Positions 1 to 5,168 of a DNA stretch of 5,168 nt are shown in pieces. Origin of the DNA: Arsenophonus sp046530735. GTDB taxonomy: Bacteria; Pseudomonadota; Gammaproteobacteria; Enterobacterales; Enterobacteriaceae. Numbering within the stretch: position 1 is the first letter of the stretch; each line of letters begins with the position of its first letter. The stretch covers positions 1 to 5,168 of the forward strand of contig JBHEQV010000064.1 in NCBI GenBank assembly GCA_046530735.1, written 5' to 3'. The position numbers and the translations under genes were made by a program. The notes under the pieces were generated by a model. It made no database searches and was not told where the DNA came from. It was given only the letters and a program-made list of their open reading frames with translations.

Positions 1-90
1 GCGCTATTAAGCGAAAATCAAGTGGTAGGGACTATTAATTTCTTTTTAAACGATCAGTTGATTAATAAACATCCGCTTGTAGTGAAATAA
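1..90 (+). CDS. 3' end of D-alanyl-D-alanine carboxypeptidase (PBP5/PBP6 family), shortened
   Basis: The gene enters from the left edge; its last 29 codons are visible in frame 1 and end at TAA 88-90. The residues VGTINFFLNDQLINKHPLVV match the small C-terminal beta-rich domain of PBP5/PBP6 (E. coli DacA has a VGTIDFQLDGK...RPLVV segment here). These periplasmic enzymes trim the terminal D-Ala from peptidoglycan pentapeptides and normally carry 20-40 more residues after PLVV, ending in an amphipathic helix that holds them on the inner membrane. Here the frame stops one residue after PLVV, and the sequence that would encode the tail follows in another frame. The catalytic domain lies outside the window, so I cannot tell whether the protein is a functional form without its anchor or a pseudogene. 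DacA, DacC and DacD cannot be told apart from this fragment. Confidence 0.8.
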   Translation, partial: ALLSENQVVGTINFFLNDQLINKHPLVVK

Positions 91-181
91 GCGATTAGAA
101 AAAGAAAGATTCTTTAATCGATTATGAGAGACTATATCGATCACTATTACTGCGGTTGTCAGCATGGCATTATTTAGTTAA
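91..181 (+). pseudogene. Detached membrane-anchor tail of the carboxypeptidase
   Basis: After the TAA at 88-90, a different frame (codons from 95) reads LEKERFFNRL, then TGA at 125-127, then ETISITITAVVSMALFS and TAA at 179-181. PBP5-family proteins have this layout after PLVV: a short acidic/glycine linker, an FF(N/G)R(L/I) motif and an amphipathic C-terminal helix. The simplest history is a CAA/GAA/AAA to TAA change at 88, one extra base near 94, and a TGG to TGA change at 125. Three lesions in about 40 bp suggest the tail has been free of selection for some time. The match is short but sits exactly where the tail should be. Confidence 0.6.
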
Positions 182-192
182 ATAACTCATTA

Positions 193-222
193 AATTATAA
201 AAACCTGTGTGTTTTTATAGTT
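193..222 (+). terminator. Possible AT-rich hairpin terminator after the carboxypeptidase
   Basis: The arms TATAAAAAC (196-204) and GTTTTTATA (211-219) are perfectly complementary around the 6-base loop CTGTGT, and a U-G pair and two A-U pairs extend the stem outward. The sequence after the stem (TTAATTTTATT) is T-rich but has no clean T-run, and the stem is nearly all A-T. Its position just past the carboxypeptidase tail fits a weak terminator. Confidence 0.4.
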
Positions 223-364
223 AATTTTATTAAAAAAATAAAGTGTTAATTAATTAAATTAACTTTATATTCAATTAATAGTTAAAAACTAATTCAAACA
301 TAATATTATTTATCCATTATAAATTTATTTTATGTTTACAAACAAACTTAATTGCAATATTAAA
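223..364. other. AT-rich spacer, no gene seen
   Basis: This stretch is almost entirely A and T. It holds an imperfect palindrome (GTTAATT 245-251 and AATTAAC 257-263) but no convincing coding signal. The far end of the IS481-family fragment to its right should have lain here; neither the transposase C-terminus (the motif after HRLTKP) nor a terminal repeat can be recognised. Confidence 0.5.
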
Positions 365-720
365 TTAATGAACATAACTCAATCGTATGCTAACTTGATG
401 TTTTATAAGAAGATTATAGATAAACGGGTAAATTTCTATTTTCAATTCTTGAGAGTTTTTACAGACCAAAAATCGGTCTGTAAATTCTTTGATATTCTCT
501 GTAAGTACCTGGTGAATAGTCAAGGGAAATGCACTATTAAGATAACGTAAGAAGGGTCGAGAATTTACCATCTGTTTTGGGTTTTTATAAAGACAGATAA
601 AATTCATAGAGAGGCGCGAGATCTATGATTATGAAAAGATAACATCATGAAGTTTTGTTTGGCATTTGCAGAAGATATTTTGCACTACGTGCAGATAAGC
701 AGACGGGTAACTTTTAAACA
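365..720 (-). pseudogene. IS481-family transposase remnant, catalytic (rve) half
   Basis: Read on the minus strand from 718 down to 365, one frame gives an RNase H-like integrase core. It begins FKSYPSAYLHVVQNIF, aligning with the family pattern FKxYxPGYLHVDVKYLPQM. It crosses TAA (631-629) and TAG (625-623) in the VAIDRATRW segment, then reads FLRYLNSAFPLTIHQVL and TENIKEFTDRF, aligning with the pattern (I/V)LTDNGxEFTDRF, and ends near SIRLSY where HRLTKP is expected. The first catalytic Asp (HxD) has become Val and the second (TDN) Glu, so it is inactive even apart from the stops. The N-terminal helix-turn-helix half is missing because the 721-942 element abuts the FK position, and the last third is also gone. 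A plus-strand frame over 332-550 is only a shadow of this. Confidence 0.8.
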
Positions 721-743
721 AGTTATTAGCAAATCTTATGTAT
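721..743 (+). repeat. Left terminal inverted repeat of the short IS256-type element
   Basis: It pairs with 920-942 at 20 of 23 positions, with mismatches at the 9th, 17th and 18th bases. It also matches the complement of 4535-4557 at 21 of 23 positions. It is the only left end of this IS visible in the window. Confidence 0.7.
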
Positions 744-919
744 AACAGTTAGGCTACGTTCCACTCTGATGCTCCGTAAACCTATTTTTCATTCTTAAAT
801 TTAATGTTTTTTAATAAGAAAGAATTAGCCTGCTAACTCTGTGGTGTCAATAACGTCTAATTAAAAATGAAGAATAGATTCATAAAGTATTAGCACTTGG
901 TGATGTAGCATAACTATGC

Positions 920-942
920 ATACACCAGATTTGATAATAACT
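920..942 (-). repeat. Right terminal inverted repeat of the short IS256-type element
   Basis: The sequence ATACACCAGATTTG followed by ATAATAACT is identical to 4535-4557 except for one base (A for C at 934). The topoisomerase fragment begins within three bases of its end. Confidence 0.7.
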
Positions 943-1616
943 CCACACTTTTTATCGAAGCAAGTTTTCTCGCACCTTTGGTTATGGTAGAAGATTTTAT
1001 CATTGAAGATATAATTAAAACTCGATTTAGCACGAAAGATAGAGATAAAAAATGAATACGGTGGAATTAATACTATTGCAACCTATTATAGTATGATAGA
1101 AAAACTTAAGACCCGTGAATTTATTCTTTTGAATAAAATAAACCTTTTTTCTACACAAAAATGGTTTGATCTTTTTTAGGAACTATTGGATATTGCCATC
1201 AATCCCAGACATGACTGCTATTATTTGGCGGAAAATAGTGACAGATTAAATAAGGAAATTCACTGTTGATGAATTTATTGAACAATTGTATGTTGACATT
1301 AATCATCTATTATCCAATAATTATTAGACAAACCATAAAGATGAATACCCCTACAAATCATCAGACAAACAGCGCTATGTATTGCCCTAATTGCAACAAA
1401 GTATTACTGGATAAGCCTAAACTTTTTGTTTGTCAATCCAAATATAGCCATGAAATATGGAAACAATATGTGAGAAAACTCTCATCATAAAACAGATTGA
1501 AGCATTGATTGAAAAAGGAAAAACAAATATTATGAAGACTTTTAAAGTAAAGTGAGAAAAACTTAGATGCAGGGTTGATATTAAAGGACAAGGTCAGAGA
1601 GCTAACTAGATTTTAA
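942..1616 (+). pseudogene. topB: DNA topoisomerase III-type (type IA) gene, C-terminal remnant
   Basis: About 225 codons survive over at least five frame segments. Frame from 942: TLFIEASFLAPL, matching the FTEASLLxAM motif, to TGA 1053. Frame from 1051: NEYGGINTIATYYSMIEKLK, matching the GIGTxATRAxIIExLxxRGFI motif, to TAG 1177. Frame from 1202: IPDMTAIIWRKI, matching SPDMTAxWExxL, then TVDEFIEQLYVDINHLL. Frame from about 1341: a zinc-finger-like segment with CPNCNKVLLDKPKLFVCQ. Frame from 1478: KQIEALIEKGKTNIMKTF. Frame from 1551: LDAGLILKDKVRELTRF, ending at TAA 1614-1616. The last two form the usual C-terminal repeat (LLxxGKTxxIKGFxSKxGKxFDAxL). The TOPRIM and active-site tyrosine domains are absent, cut off by the IS256-type element. 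Type IA topoisomerases relax negative supercoils and decatenate DNA by single-strand passage. The zinc-ribbon tail and the H-NS neighbour suggest a copy carried on a mobile element; a chromosomal topB cannot be excluded. Confidence 0.8.
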
Positions 1617-1666
1617 TTCTAAAATAACAGGTAAATTAATATTAGTGAAACATCCAGTAAACGCTA

Positions 1667-2099
1667 AAAAACAAAGATGAATATCAAATTATCACTAAAT
1701 ATTTTAGTAGTATTACCACTATATGAAAGTTTGCGTTAACGAAAGATTTCTACTGGCCACAGGAAATTAAAGGCAAGCTGGAAGCAATTATTGAGAAAAT
1801 ATAGAGAACTCTTGAACAGACAAAAGAGAAACTGAAGAAAAAAAGAAACAACGTCTTCAGCTGATTAAACTGATTGAAAAGAAAGTGGGGATTTAACCTT
1901 CATTCACTGTTAAGTCATATTCGTCACTAGTAAAAATTAATACAAAGAAAAATAGTATTAATGCGGGGAACTAAAATATCAATTCCTCAATGAAAACGGC
2001 GATACTCAAACATGGCCAAACAATGGCAAAGCCACCAACAGCACTATAAAATTACTCGATGATAGAAATTATCTAGAGGAGTTCTTAATAAAAAACTAA
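1667..2099 (+). pseudogene. H-NS-family nucleoid protein gene, broken
   Basis: Frame from 1667 reads DEYQIITKYFSSITT, TGA (1724), KFALTKDFYWPQEIKGKLEA, TAG (1802), then a charged coiled coil (TLEQTKEKLKKK). A slip in the A-rich tract at 1838-1848 leads to KQRLQLIKLIEKKVGI (stop 1894-1896). Another frame, open from 1962, gives ELKYQFLNENGDTQTWPNNG, then IKLLDDRNYLEEFLIKN and TAA 2097-2099. H-NS proteins have an N-terminal oligomerising coiled coil and a C-terminal domain with the pattern KYRxxxxGETxTWxGxGRxPKxI; here the DNA-gripping loop (QGR-type) is NNGKAT. The length of about 144 codons matches H-NS (137 residues in E. coli). Such proteins silence AT-rich, horizontally acquired DNA, and copies are common on conjugative elements. 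It starts about 50 bp after the topoisomerase stop on the same strand, so both were probably co-transcribed. No start codon could be fixed. Confidence 0.7.
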
Positions 2100-2388
2100 G
2101 AATTTTTTATAAAAATTGGTACAGAAATAAAATTTCTCATATAAAAACTTTAAAAGTAAAAAGAATCAGTAGATAACTAACAATATTTATTTAAATTAAA
2201 AAACAGACAATTATTTATTTGTATTTATATCTCTTTTTAAGATAAGAAATGTTTTTCATAAAATATTTAAAAGAATTTTAATATAAATTATTTTTAAATT
2301 CCTTTTCTACAAACTGAAAATTTTTTTCTATTTTAGATTATTTAGAATTAATATTGGTAAAGTTATTTGTTGAGTGCGTAGTAAAAAC

Positions 2389-2405
2389 ATAGTAAGGATT
2401 ACTAT
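2389..2405. repeat. Short hairpin-forming inverted repeat
   Basis: ATAGTAA (2389-2395) and TTACTAT (2399-2405) are perfectly complementary around GGA. A short A/T repeat in such AT-rich DNA could arise by chance. Confidence 0.3.
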
Positions 2406-2587
2406 CCATATATGATTTTCCTTTATTTATAATTTTATAGATATTAAAAAAGTAAATATTTTATAAAAATATAATTTAGATAAAGTTATTAAACTTGATG
2501 TAATCAACTACAGTATTACAGAAATAAAGGAGCAAATTTATAATTTACTTATAAAGATAAATAGTATTTAAATTAAAATTTATTTTA

Positions 2588-2603
2588 CCTAATCATGATT
2601 AGG
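2588..2603. repeat. Perfect 16-bp palindrome CCTAATCATGATTAGG
   Basis: The 16 bases are fully self-complementary with no spacer and stand out by their G/C ends against nearly pure A/T. A two-fold symmetric site of this size is typical of an operator for a dimeric repressor, but no gene or promoter can be assigned to it, so function is unproven. Confidence 0.45.
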
Positions 2604-2696
2604 ATAATAATTTTGATAAAAATTACTCTCGTTTAAATTGATATAACTTTAAATAATAAAGAAAAAATTTATCTAAAATAGAAAACTATCTGTGTT

Positions 2697-2709
2697 TGGT
2701 CACTGACCA
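2697..2709. repeat. Short palindrome TGGTCA-C-TGACCA
   Basis: Two perfect 6-bp arms surround one base. It lies about 80 bp before the IS481-type reading frame, where that element's left end would be expected, but no matching right end was found. Confidence 0.35.
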
Positions 2710-2769
2710 TTATATAAAACCTCCTTGCATAGATCTCTATTCATGGTAATATAATTACTGTTGGATATA

Positions 2770-2789
2770 ATTAAGATAAATATCTTAAT
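2770..2789. repeat. Perfect 9-bp inverted repeat before the IS481-type remnant
   Basis: ATTAAGATA (2770-2778) and TATCTTAAT (2781-2789) are exact reverse complements separated by AA. The right arm overlaps the apparent ATG at 2788 of the transposase remnant, where an operator or an RNA hairpin would limit expression. It may equally be chance in AT-rich DNA. Confidence 0.4.
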
Positions 2790-3310
2790 GATGAGGCTCA
2801 ATTATTAGGCAACTATAACATCTGAATCAGAGCTCCCTTCAGGAAAACGAAGGGCCTGTGTCTATTTTAGCTAAGCGTTATAACATTTCCGAACTTATCG
2901 TTGCTAACAGATAAAACGAGATGATATTGATGATTATAGTCATATTCAACCATCGTTTTCTAACGATGGTATTTTCTGCTTAAGAAAGCGCCGTAGTTGA
3001 TTTCCTGCGAAAAACGTTTATCTCTCTTAACGATCTACTAGCAGTTAGAAAGAATTTCTGAACCCCCTTTATATCTCTATCTGACATCGATCGCTATTTA
3101 CACAGGCATGAAATGAAGAATTTGCGTGAAATAAGACAGGAATTACCGAAGCTGAACATAAAGCATTTAAAAAAAGTTATTTTTATTTCTGGTACATGTA
3201 AGTTCAGAGATGGCTGCTTGCGGGTGGTGGGGTTACCCCTCCTGCTAATTGATTTCGTGGATTATGTAAACAACAGAGAGATAGTATGCCATGAAAAGTT
3301 TACCCTATAG
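2788..3310 (+). pseudogene. IS481-family transposase remnant, N-terminal (DNA-binding) half
   Basis: Consecutive frames give the helix-turn-helix half of an IS481-type transposase. ATG 2788 opens a segment with ATITSESEL, like the family TTxExR start. The frame from 2852 reads GPVSILAKRYNIS, the recognition-helix region, to TAA 2912. The frame from 2914 reads KRDDIDDYSHIQPSF, matching KWRKRDDVxDRSHxPH. The frame from 2984 reads ESAVVDFLRKTFISLNDLLA, matching EAVVxxLRKTLLLPLDDLLA, TGA at 3059-3061, then SLSDIDRYLHRHEMKNLREI, matching SRSGLDRCLRRHGVxNLRDL, and stays open to TAG 3308-3310. Around 3142-3190 another frame reads ITEAEHKAFKKSY, the FKxY junction before the catalytic core. No rve core follows; bases 3190-3315 are unexplained. 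It belongs to the same family as the minus-strand fragment at 365-720, but both cover the FKSY junction, so they are probably separate copies. Confidence 0.8.
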
Positions 3311-3345
3311 GTATCTGTAAAAGCAGATATTATCTGTAATCAATT

Positions 3346-4515
3346 GAATTAACTCATCTAATGGTGTCAAGTAGTTAATAGACACCGCTGTTGAGGCTGA
3401 GGTAAAAGCTATGCTCAACGTCGATTTGTTGAGACGAGCCTTAGCATGCTGTCATTCGTAATAGTTATTTGGCAGAGCAAACCTACAAAACAAGTATTGG
3501 TGATGTTGAGATTAAAGTGACTAAAGTTAGGAGGTCGCAGTAGCAACGAAATATATTTTAACAGTTCATTATTGCTGCCTATCTGAATCATGCAAAAATG
3601 GTGAAGAGTTGTCACTATAGCCTGTATATGCGAGGCATATCCACCTGTGATTTTCGAAGCTTTAAGCCGATTCTCGGTGAGAAGTACATGGTCTCTCTGT
3701 TGGTACTATTAGCAAATTGAACACTAATGCCTTTGAAGGCACAACTATTTATGTCCTATGTGATTTAAGCGATACCGCTACGTTTATTTCCTTGGCCAAT
3801 GATATATACCGTTTTGTCAGATATGATGATCGCATCTTTATTTGCTAGTAAAATCGGCGGCACTGCACATGCACATAAGGAGCTCATTTGAATCGAAGGT
3901 GGTTATCGATAACTAGAATAAAACTGAATCTAACACCTTAATAACCTTGAAGCGCGTTATTTAACTGTATTCTCAGACTTGTTGCGGAAGAATGGGTGTC
4001 TTTTGTTTTGTACCATAGCAAAGATATGGTAAGGGATGCAGCACAATTCTGTTGGGTAAACAAATAACTAATGGTACCAACCATTACTCTACAAAGGAAT
4101 GTAATCGAAATAAGGGTAAGCTGCTTGAGCTCTTTTGGTAGAAAAGAGCCGAAATGCCTCTAACAAAGTCTTTAATGCTTTGTTGACAAAGGTTTTAGCG
4201 AATATCCTGCAGCGATTAAGAAGCTGAGGAAAGATCAACAAGAATGGCTGGCATTCTATGTCTTCTCGTCAGCAAACTGGATATCAATAAGAGTGACAAA
4301 TCTGATTGAATCAACTTTTGTGACAGTTTAGGATATGAAGCCGATGCACGAAGTATTTGTACTTTGAGAAAATAACCCTTAATTTTTTAGAATTTAAGGG
4401 ATCATATAGGCTGCTCAGAAAATCTAGAATCGCGGCCCCTAAGGAGATTTAGCTGTTGATACTAGTAGTAAACAACGTCTAATTTAAGGATGGAGAAATA
4501 GATTACAAAGCATAA
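3346..4515 (+). pseudogene. IS256-family transposase, near full length with many frameshifts
   Basis: Blocks appear in the order expected for an IS256/mutator transposase. ELTHLMVSS (3346) and LIDTAVEAEVKAML (3375) are the N-terminus. RNSYLAEQTYKTSIGDVEIK (3457) matches RNGYLPERTIQTGIGDVEVK. LYMRGISTCDF (about 3619) matches LYLRGISTGDF. LANDIYRFVRYDDRIFI (to TAG 3846) matches the ADGIYxxVRxDD segment, with the first catalytic Asp apparently replaced. KIGGTAHAHKELI, stop, IEGGYR (3847) and LEARYLTVF follow. CWVNK (about 4050) matches CWVHK. EYPAAIKKLRKDQQEWLAFY and TNLIESTF (4191-4331) keep the last catalytic Glu. AAQK and VVNNV, stop, FKDGEID (4441-4515) are the C-terminus. More than six frame changes and many stops rule out function. 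The element's left end was not found. The minus-strand frame at 3415-3615 is a shadow. Confidence 0.88.
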
Positions 4516-4557
4516 GATCGTAGCCCTGATAATCATACACCAGATTTGCTAATAACT
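4474..4557 (+). repeat. Right end of the long IS256-type element, repeated at 852-942
   Basis: This stretch aligns with 852-942 of the short element: AACGTCTAATT at 4474-4484 equals 852-862, and the last 23 bases (4535-4557) equal 920-942 except for one position. The final 23 bases are the terminal inverted repeat, complementary to 721-743 at 21 positions. It fixes the right boundary of the IS, 109 bp before the recD2 start. The region between the blocks differs by several indels, so the two copies diverged a while ago. Confidence 0.75.
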
Positions 4558-4666
4558 CTTATCTATATTTACTTTTATTATCTCTGAATTTGGTATAGCT
4601 TATATTCATAGAATAAGTAAAAAAATTCTAAAGACTAATTTAATTATATTCTACTTTAAATAGTTC
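4558..4666 (+). other. AT-rich upstream region of recD2
   Basis: The 109 bases between the IS256-type terminus and the recD2 ATG must hold the recD2 promoter unless it is read from further left. TATATT occurs at 4601-4606 and 4645-4650 as possible -10 boxes, but neither has a good TTGACA-like partner at 16-18 bp. No clear Shine-Dalgarno sequence precedes the ATG. Confidence 0.35.
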
Positions 4667-5168
4667 ATGCAAAATAGTCAATTTCAATCACTGCAATTTC
4701 TAGAAGGGATTGTTGAACGAGTCACTTTTTATAGTGAGATATCCGGCTTTTTTGTTATTAGGGTTAAGGTTTCTACACATAAAAATTTAATTACTGTGAC
4801 GGGTAATATCGCTTATATTACTGTTGGGGAATATATTGAATGTATGGGTACCTGGATTAACGACGTTAATTATGGCCTACAGTTTAAAACCCATCATGTA
4901 AAAACTATTGTTCCTGCAACTCTGAAAGGCATGGAAAAATATCTAGGCTCAGGAATGATCAAAGGAATAGGCCCTATTTTTGCAAAACAACTTACCCAAT
5001 ACTTTGGTGCAAATATTTTTGATATCATTGAACAGAACCCTGATAAATTACTTGAAGTTGAAGGTATTGGGAAAAAACGACAGCAAAAAATTCGTGCTGC
5101 CTGGGTAGAACAAAAAATGGTCAGAGAAATCATGCTTTTCTTACAATCTAATGGGGTAGGAATCTCAA
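4667..5168 (+). CDS. recD2: RecD2-type ATP-dependent DNA helicase, N-terminal part (runs off window)
   Basis: An uninterrupted frame of 167 codons runs from ATG 4667 to the window edge. The N-terminal OB-like domain (residues 10-83) has EGIVERVTFYSEISGFFVI, GNIAYITVGEYIECMGTW and YGLQFKTHHVKT, as in RecD2 (usual pattern GxVxxxxFxxxxxGFxVxRV, then GxQFK). Residues 86-113 (LKGMEKYLGSGMIKGIGP, then AKQLTQYFG) and 128-146 (LLEVEGIGKKRQQKI...W) are paired helix-hairpin-helix DNA-binding motifs. The Walker A and other SF1B helicase motifs lie beyond the window. RecD2 proteins, usually about 700-850 residues, are 5'-3' helicases working without RecBC and linked to DNA repair. The start is well fixed: an in-frame TAG lies at 4661-4663, two codons upstream, and the next ATG falls inside the conserved domain. 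No good ribosome binding site is seen. Unlike everything to its left it has no lesions, so it is probably under selection. The minus-strand frame at 4894-5133 is a shadow. Confidence 0.93.
   Translation, partial: MQNSQFQSLQFLEGIVERVTFYSEISGFFVIRVKVSTHKNLITVTGNIAYITVGEYIECMGTWINDVNYGLQFKTHHVKTIVPATLKGMEKYLGSGMIKGIGPIFAKQLTQYFGANIFDIIEQNPDKLLEVEGIGKKRQQKIRAAWVEQKMVREIMLFLQSNGVGIS

Larger units (their letters stand above)
721..942 (+). mobile_element. Internally deleted IS256-family derivative (MITE-like remnant)
   Basis: The element is bounded by inverted repeats of 23 bp, 721-743 and 920-942, matching at 20 positions. The left repeat shares its first 16 bases, AGTTATTAGCAAATCT, exactly with the complement of the right end of the longer IS256-family copy at 4542-4557. 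Its right part (about 826-942) aligns with 4451-4557, including ACGTCTAATT and CACCAGATTT blocks, so it keeps the last codons of the transposase (VNNV-stop-LKMKN) and the right terminus but has lost almost all of the transposase gene. Bases 744-825 match nothing else I can see. I see no target-site duplication (TTTAAACA before, CCACACTT after). It lies exactly between an IS481 fragment and the topoisomerase fragment, so it marks a deletion or rearrangement joint, not a clean insertion. It may be a non-autonomous element or simply decay. Confidence 0.7.
2100..2787. other. AT-rich desert without recognisable genes
   Basis: This is the most AT-rich part of the window, dense with A/T runs and stop codons in every frame. 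I see no coding motif, tRNA- or rRNA-like segment, or tandem array. It contains palindromes at 2389-2405, 2588-2603, 2697-2709 and 2770-2789. It is best read as DNA eroded beyond recognition after loss of whatever followed the H-NS gene; the last 80 bp should hold the left end and promoter of the IS481-type element that follows. Confidence 0.6.

Noticed and set aside
458..484. Strong hairpin, TTTACAGACC / GGTCTGTAAA around a 7-base loop, looking like a terminator
   Set aside because: It falls inside the IS481 EFTDRFLVCK codons and has no T-run after either arm; the symmetry is probably incidental to the coding sequence.
332..550. Plus-strand open frame of 72 codons
   Set aside because: It lies antisense to the IS481-type catalytic core, which has clear family motifs on the minus strand; the plus translation resembles nothing.
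641..720. Plus-strand VWHLQK codons resembling the TopB motif (A)WHLxE, suggesting the front of topB
   Set aside because: The minus strand here aligns continuously with the IS481 FKxYxxGYLHV core, and in real TopB this motif lies several hundred residues before FTEAS, so the short match is chance.
942..1616. Programmed frameshifting or stop-codon recoding to make a full topoisomerase
   Set aside because: At least four unrelated frame changes, several stop codons and loss of the catalytic domain point to pseudogene decay; no slippery-site plus structure arrangement is seen.
2100..2787. Replication origin or CRISPR-like array in the AT-rich stretch
   Set aside because: No repeated units at regular spacing and no DnaA-box-like TTATCCACA cluster could be found by eye.
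3415..3615. Minus-strand open frame of 66 codons
   Set aside because: It is antisense to the IS256 blocks RNSYLAEQTYKTSIGDVEIK and AYLNHAKMV, which are the true coding signal.
4376..4400. Inverted repeat CCCTTAA / TTAAGGG resembling a terminator
   Set aside because: The stem has seven pairs and an 11-base loop, is not followed by Ts, and lies within the transposase C-terminal remnant, not after a gene end.
4601..4650. TATATT hexamers as recD2 -10 promoter boxes
   Set aside because: No acceptable -35 element at proper spacing, and such hexamers are expected by chance in sequence this AT-rich.
4894..5133. Minus-strand open frame of 79 codons
   Set aside because: It is antisense to the intact recD2 frame with its helix-hairpin-helix motifs.

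Overview
This looks like a chromosomal stretch from an AT-rich gammaproteobacterium undergoing genome reduction, probably host-associated. The visible RecD2 and PBP5-type proteins recall the Legionella/Coxiella side of the group, but that placement is an inference from remembered family sequences, not a search result. The evidence for decay is strong: almost everything between the two flanking housekeeping genes can be read only by switching frames and passing stop codons, and nothing there is an intact gene.

Layout. Bases 1-90 are the 3' end of a D-Ala-D-Ala carboxypeptidase (PBP5/PBP6, DacA/DacC type). It stops early, and its usual C-terminal membrane-anchor region survives only as broken sequence (91-181). 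A hairpin near 193-222 and AT-rich sequence follow. Bases 365-720 (minus strand) hold the catalytic half of an IS481-family transposase. Bases 721-942 are a short element with 23-bp terminal inverted repeats, an internally deleted derivative of the IS256-family element found later in the window. Bases 942-1616 encode the C-terminal third of a type IA topoisomerase (TopB/topoisomerase III type), and 1667-2099 a nearly full-length H-NS-family gene; both are broken. Bases 2100-2787 are an AT-rich desert with several palindromes. Bases 2788-3310 (plus strand) are the N-terminal half of another IS481-family transposase. Bases 3346-4557 are a nearly complete but heavily frameshifted IS256-family transposase with its right terminal repeat. 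Bases 4667-5168 are the intact start of recD2, running off the window edge.

Interpretation. TopB-type topoisomerase and H-NS-like genes travel together on integrative and conjugative elements and plasmids, so the middle of the window is most simply the relic of such an element, cut up by IS481 and IS256 insertions and then eroded. I found no intact defence, conjugation or other multi-gene system, no RNA gene and no CRISPR array. Only recD2, and possibly the shortened carboxypeptidase, look functional.
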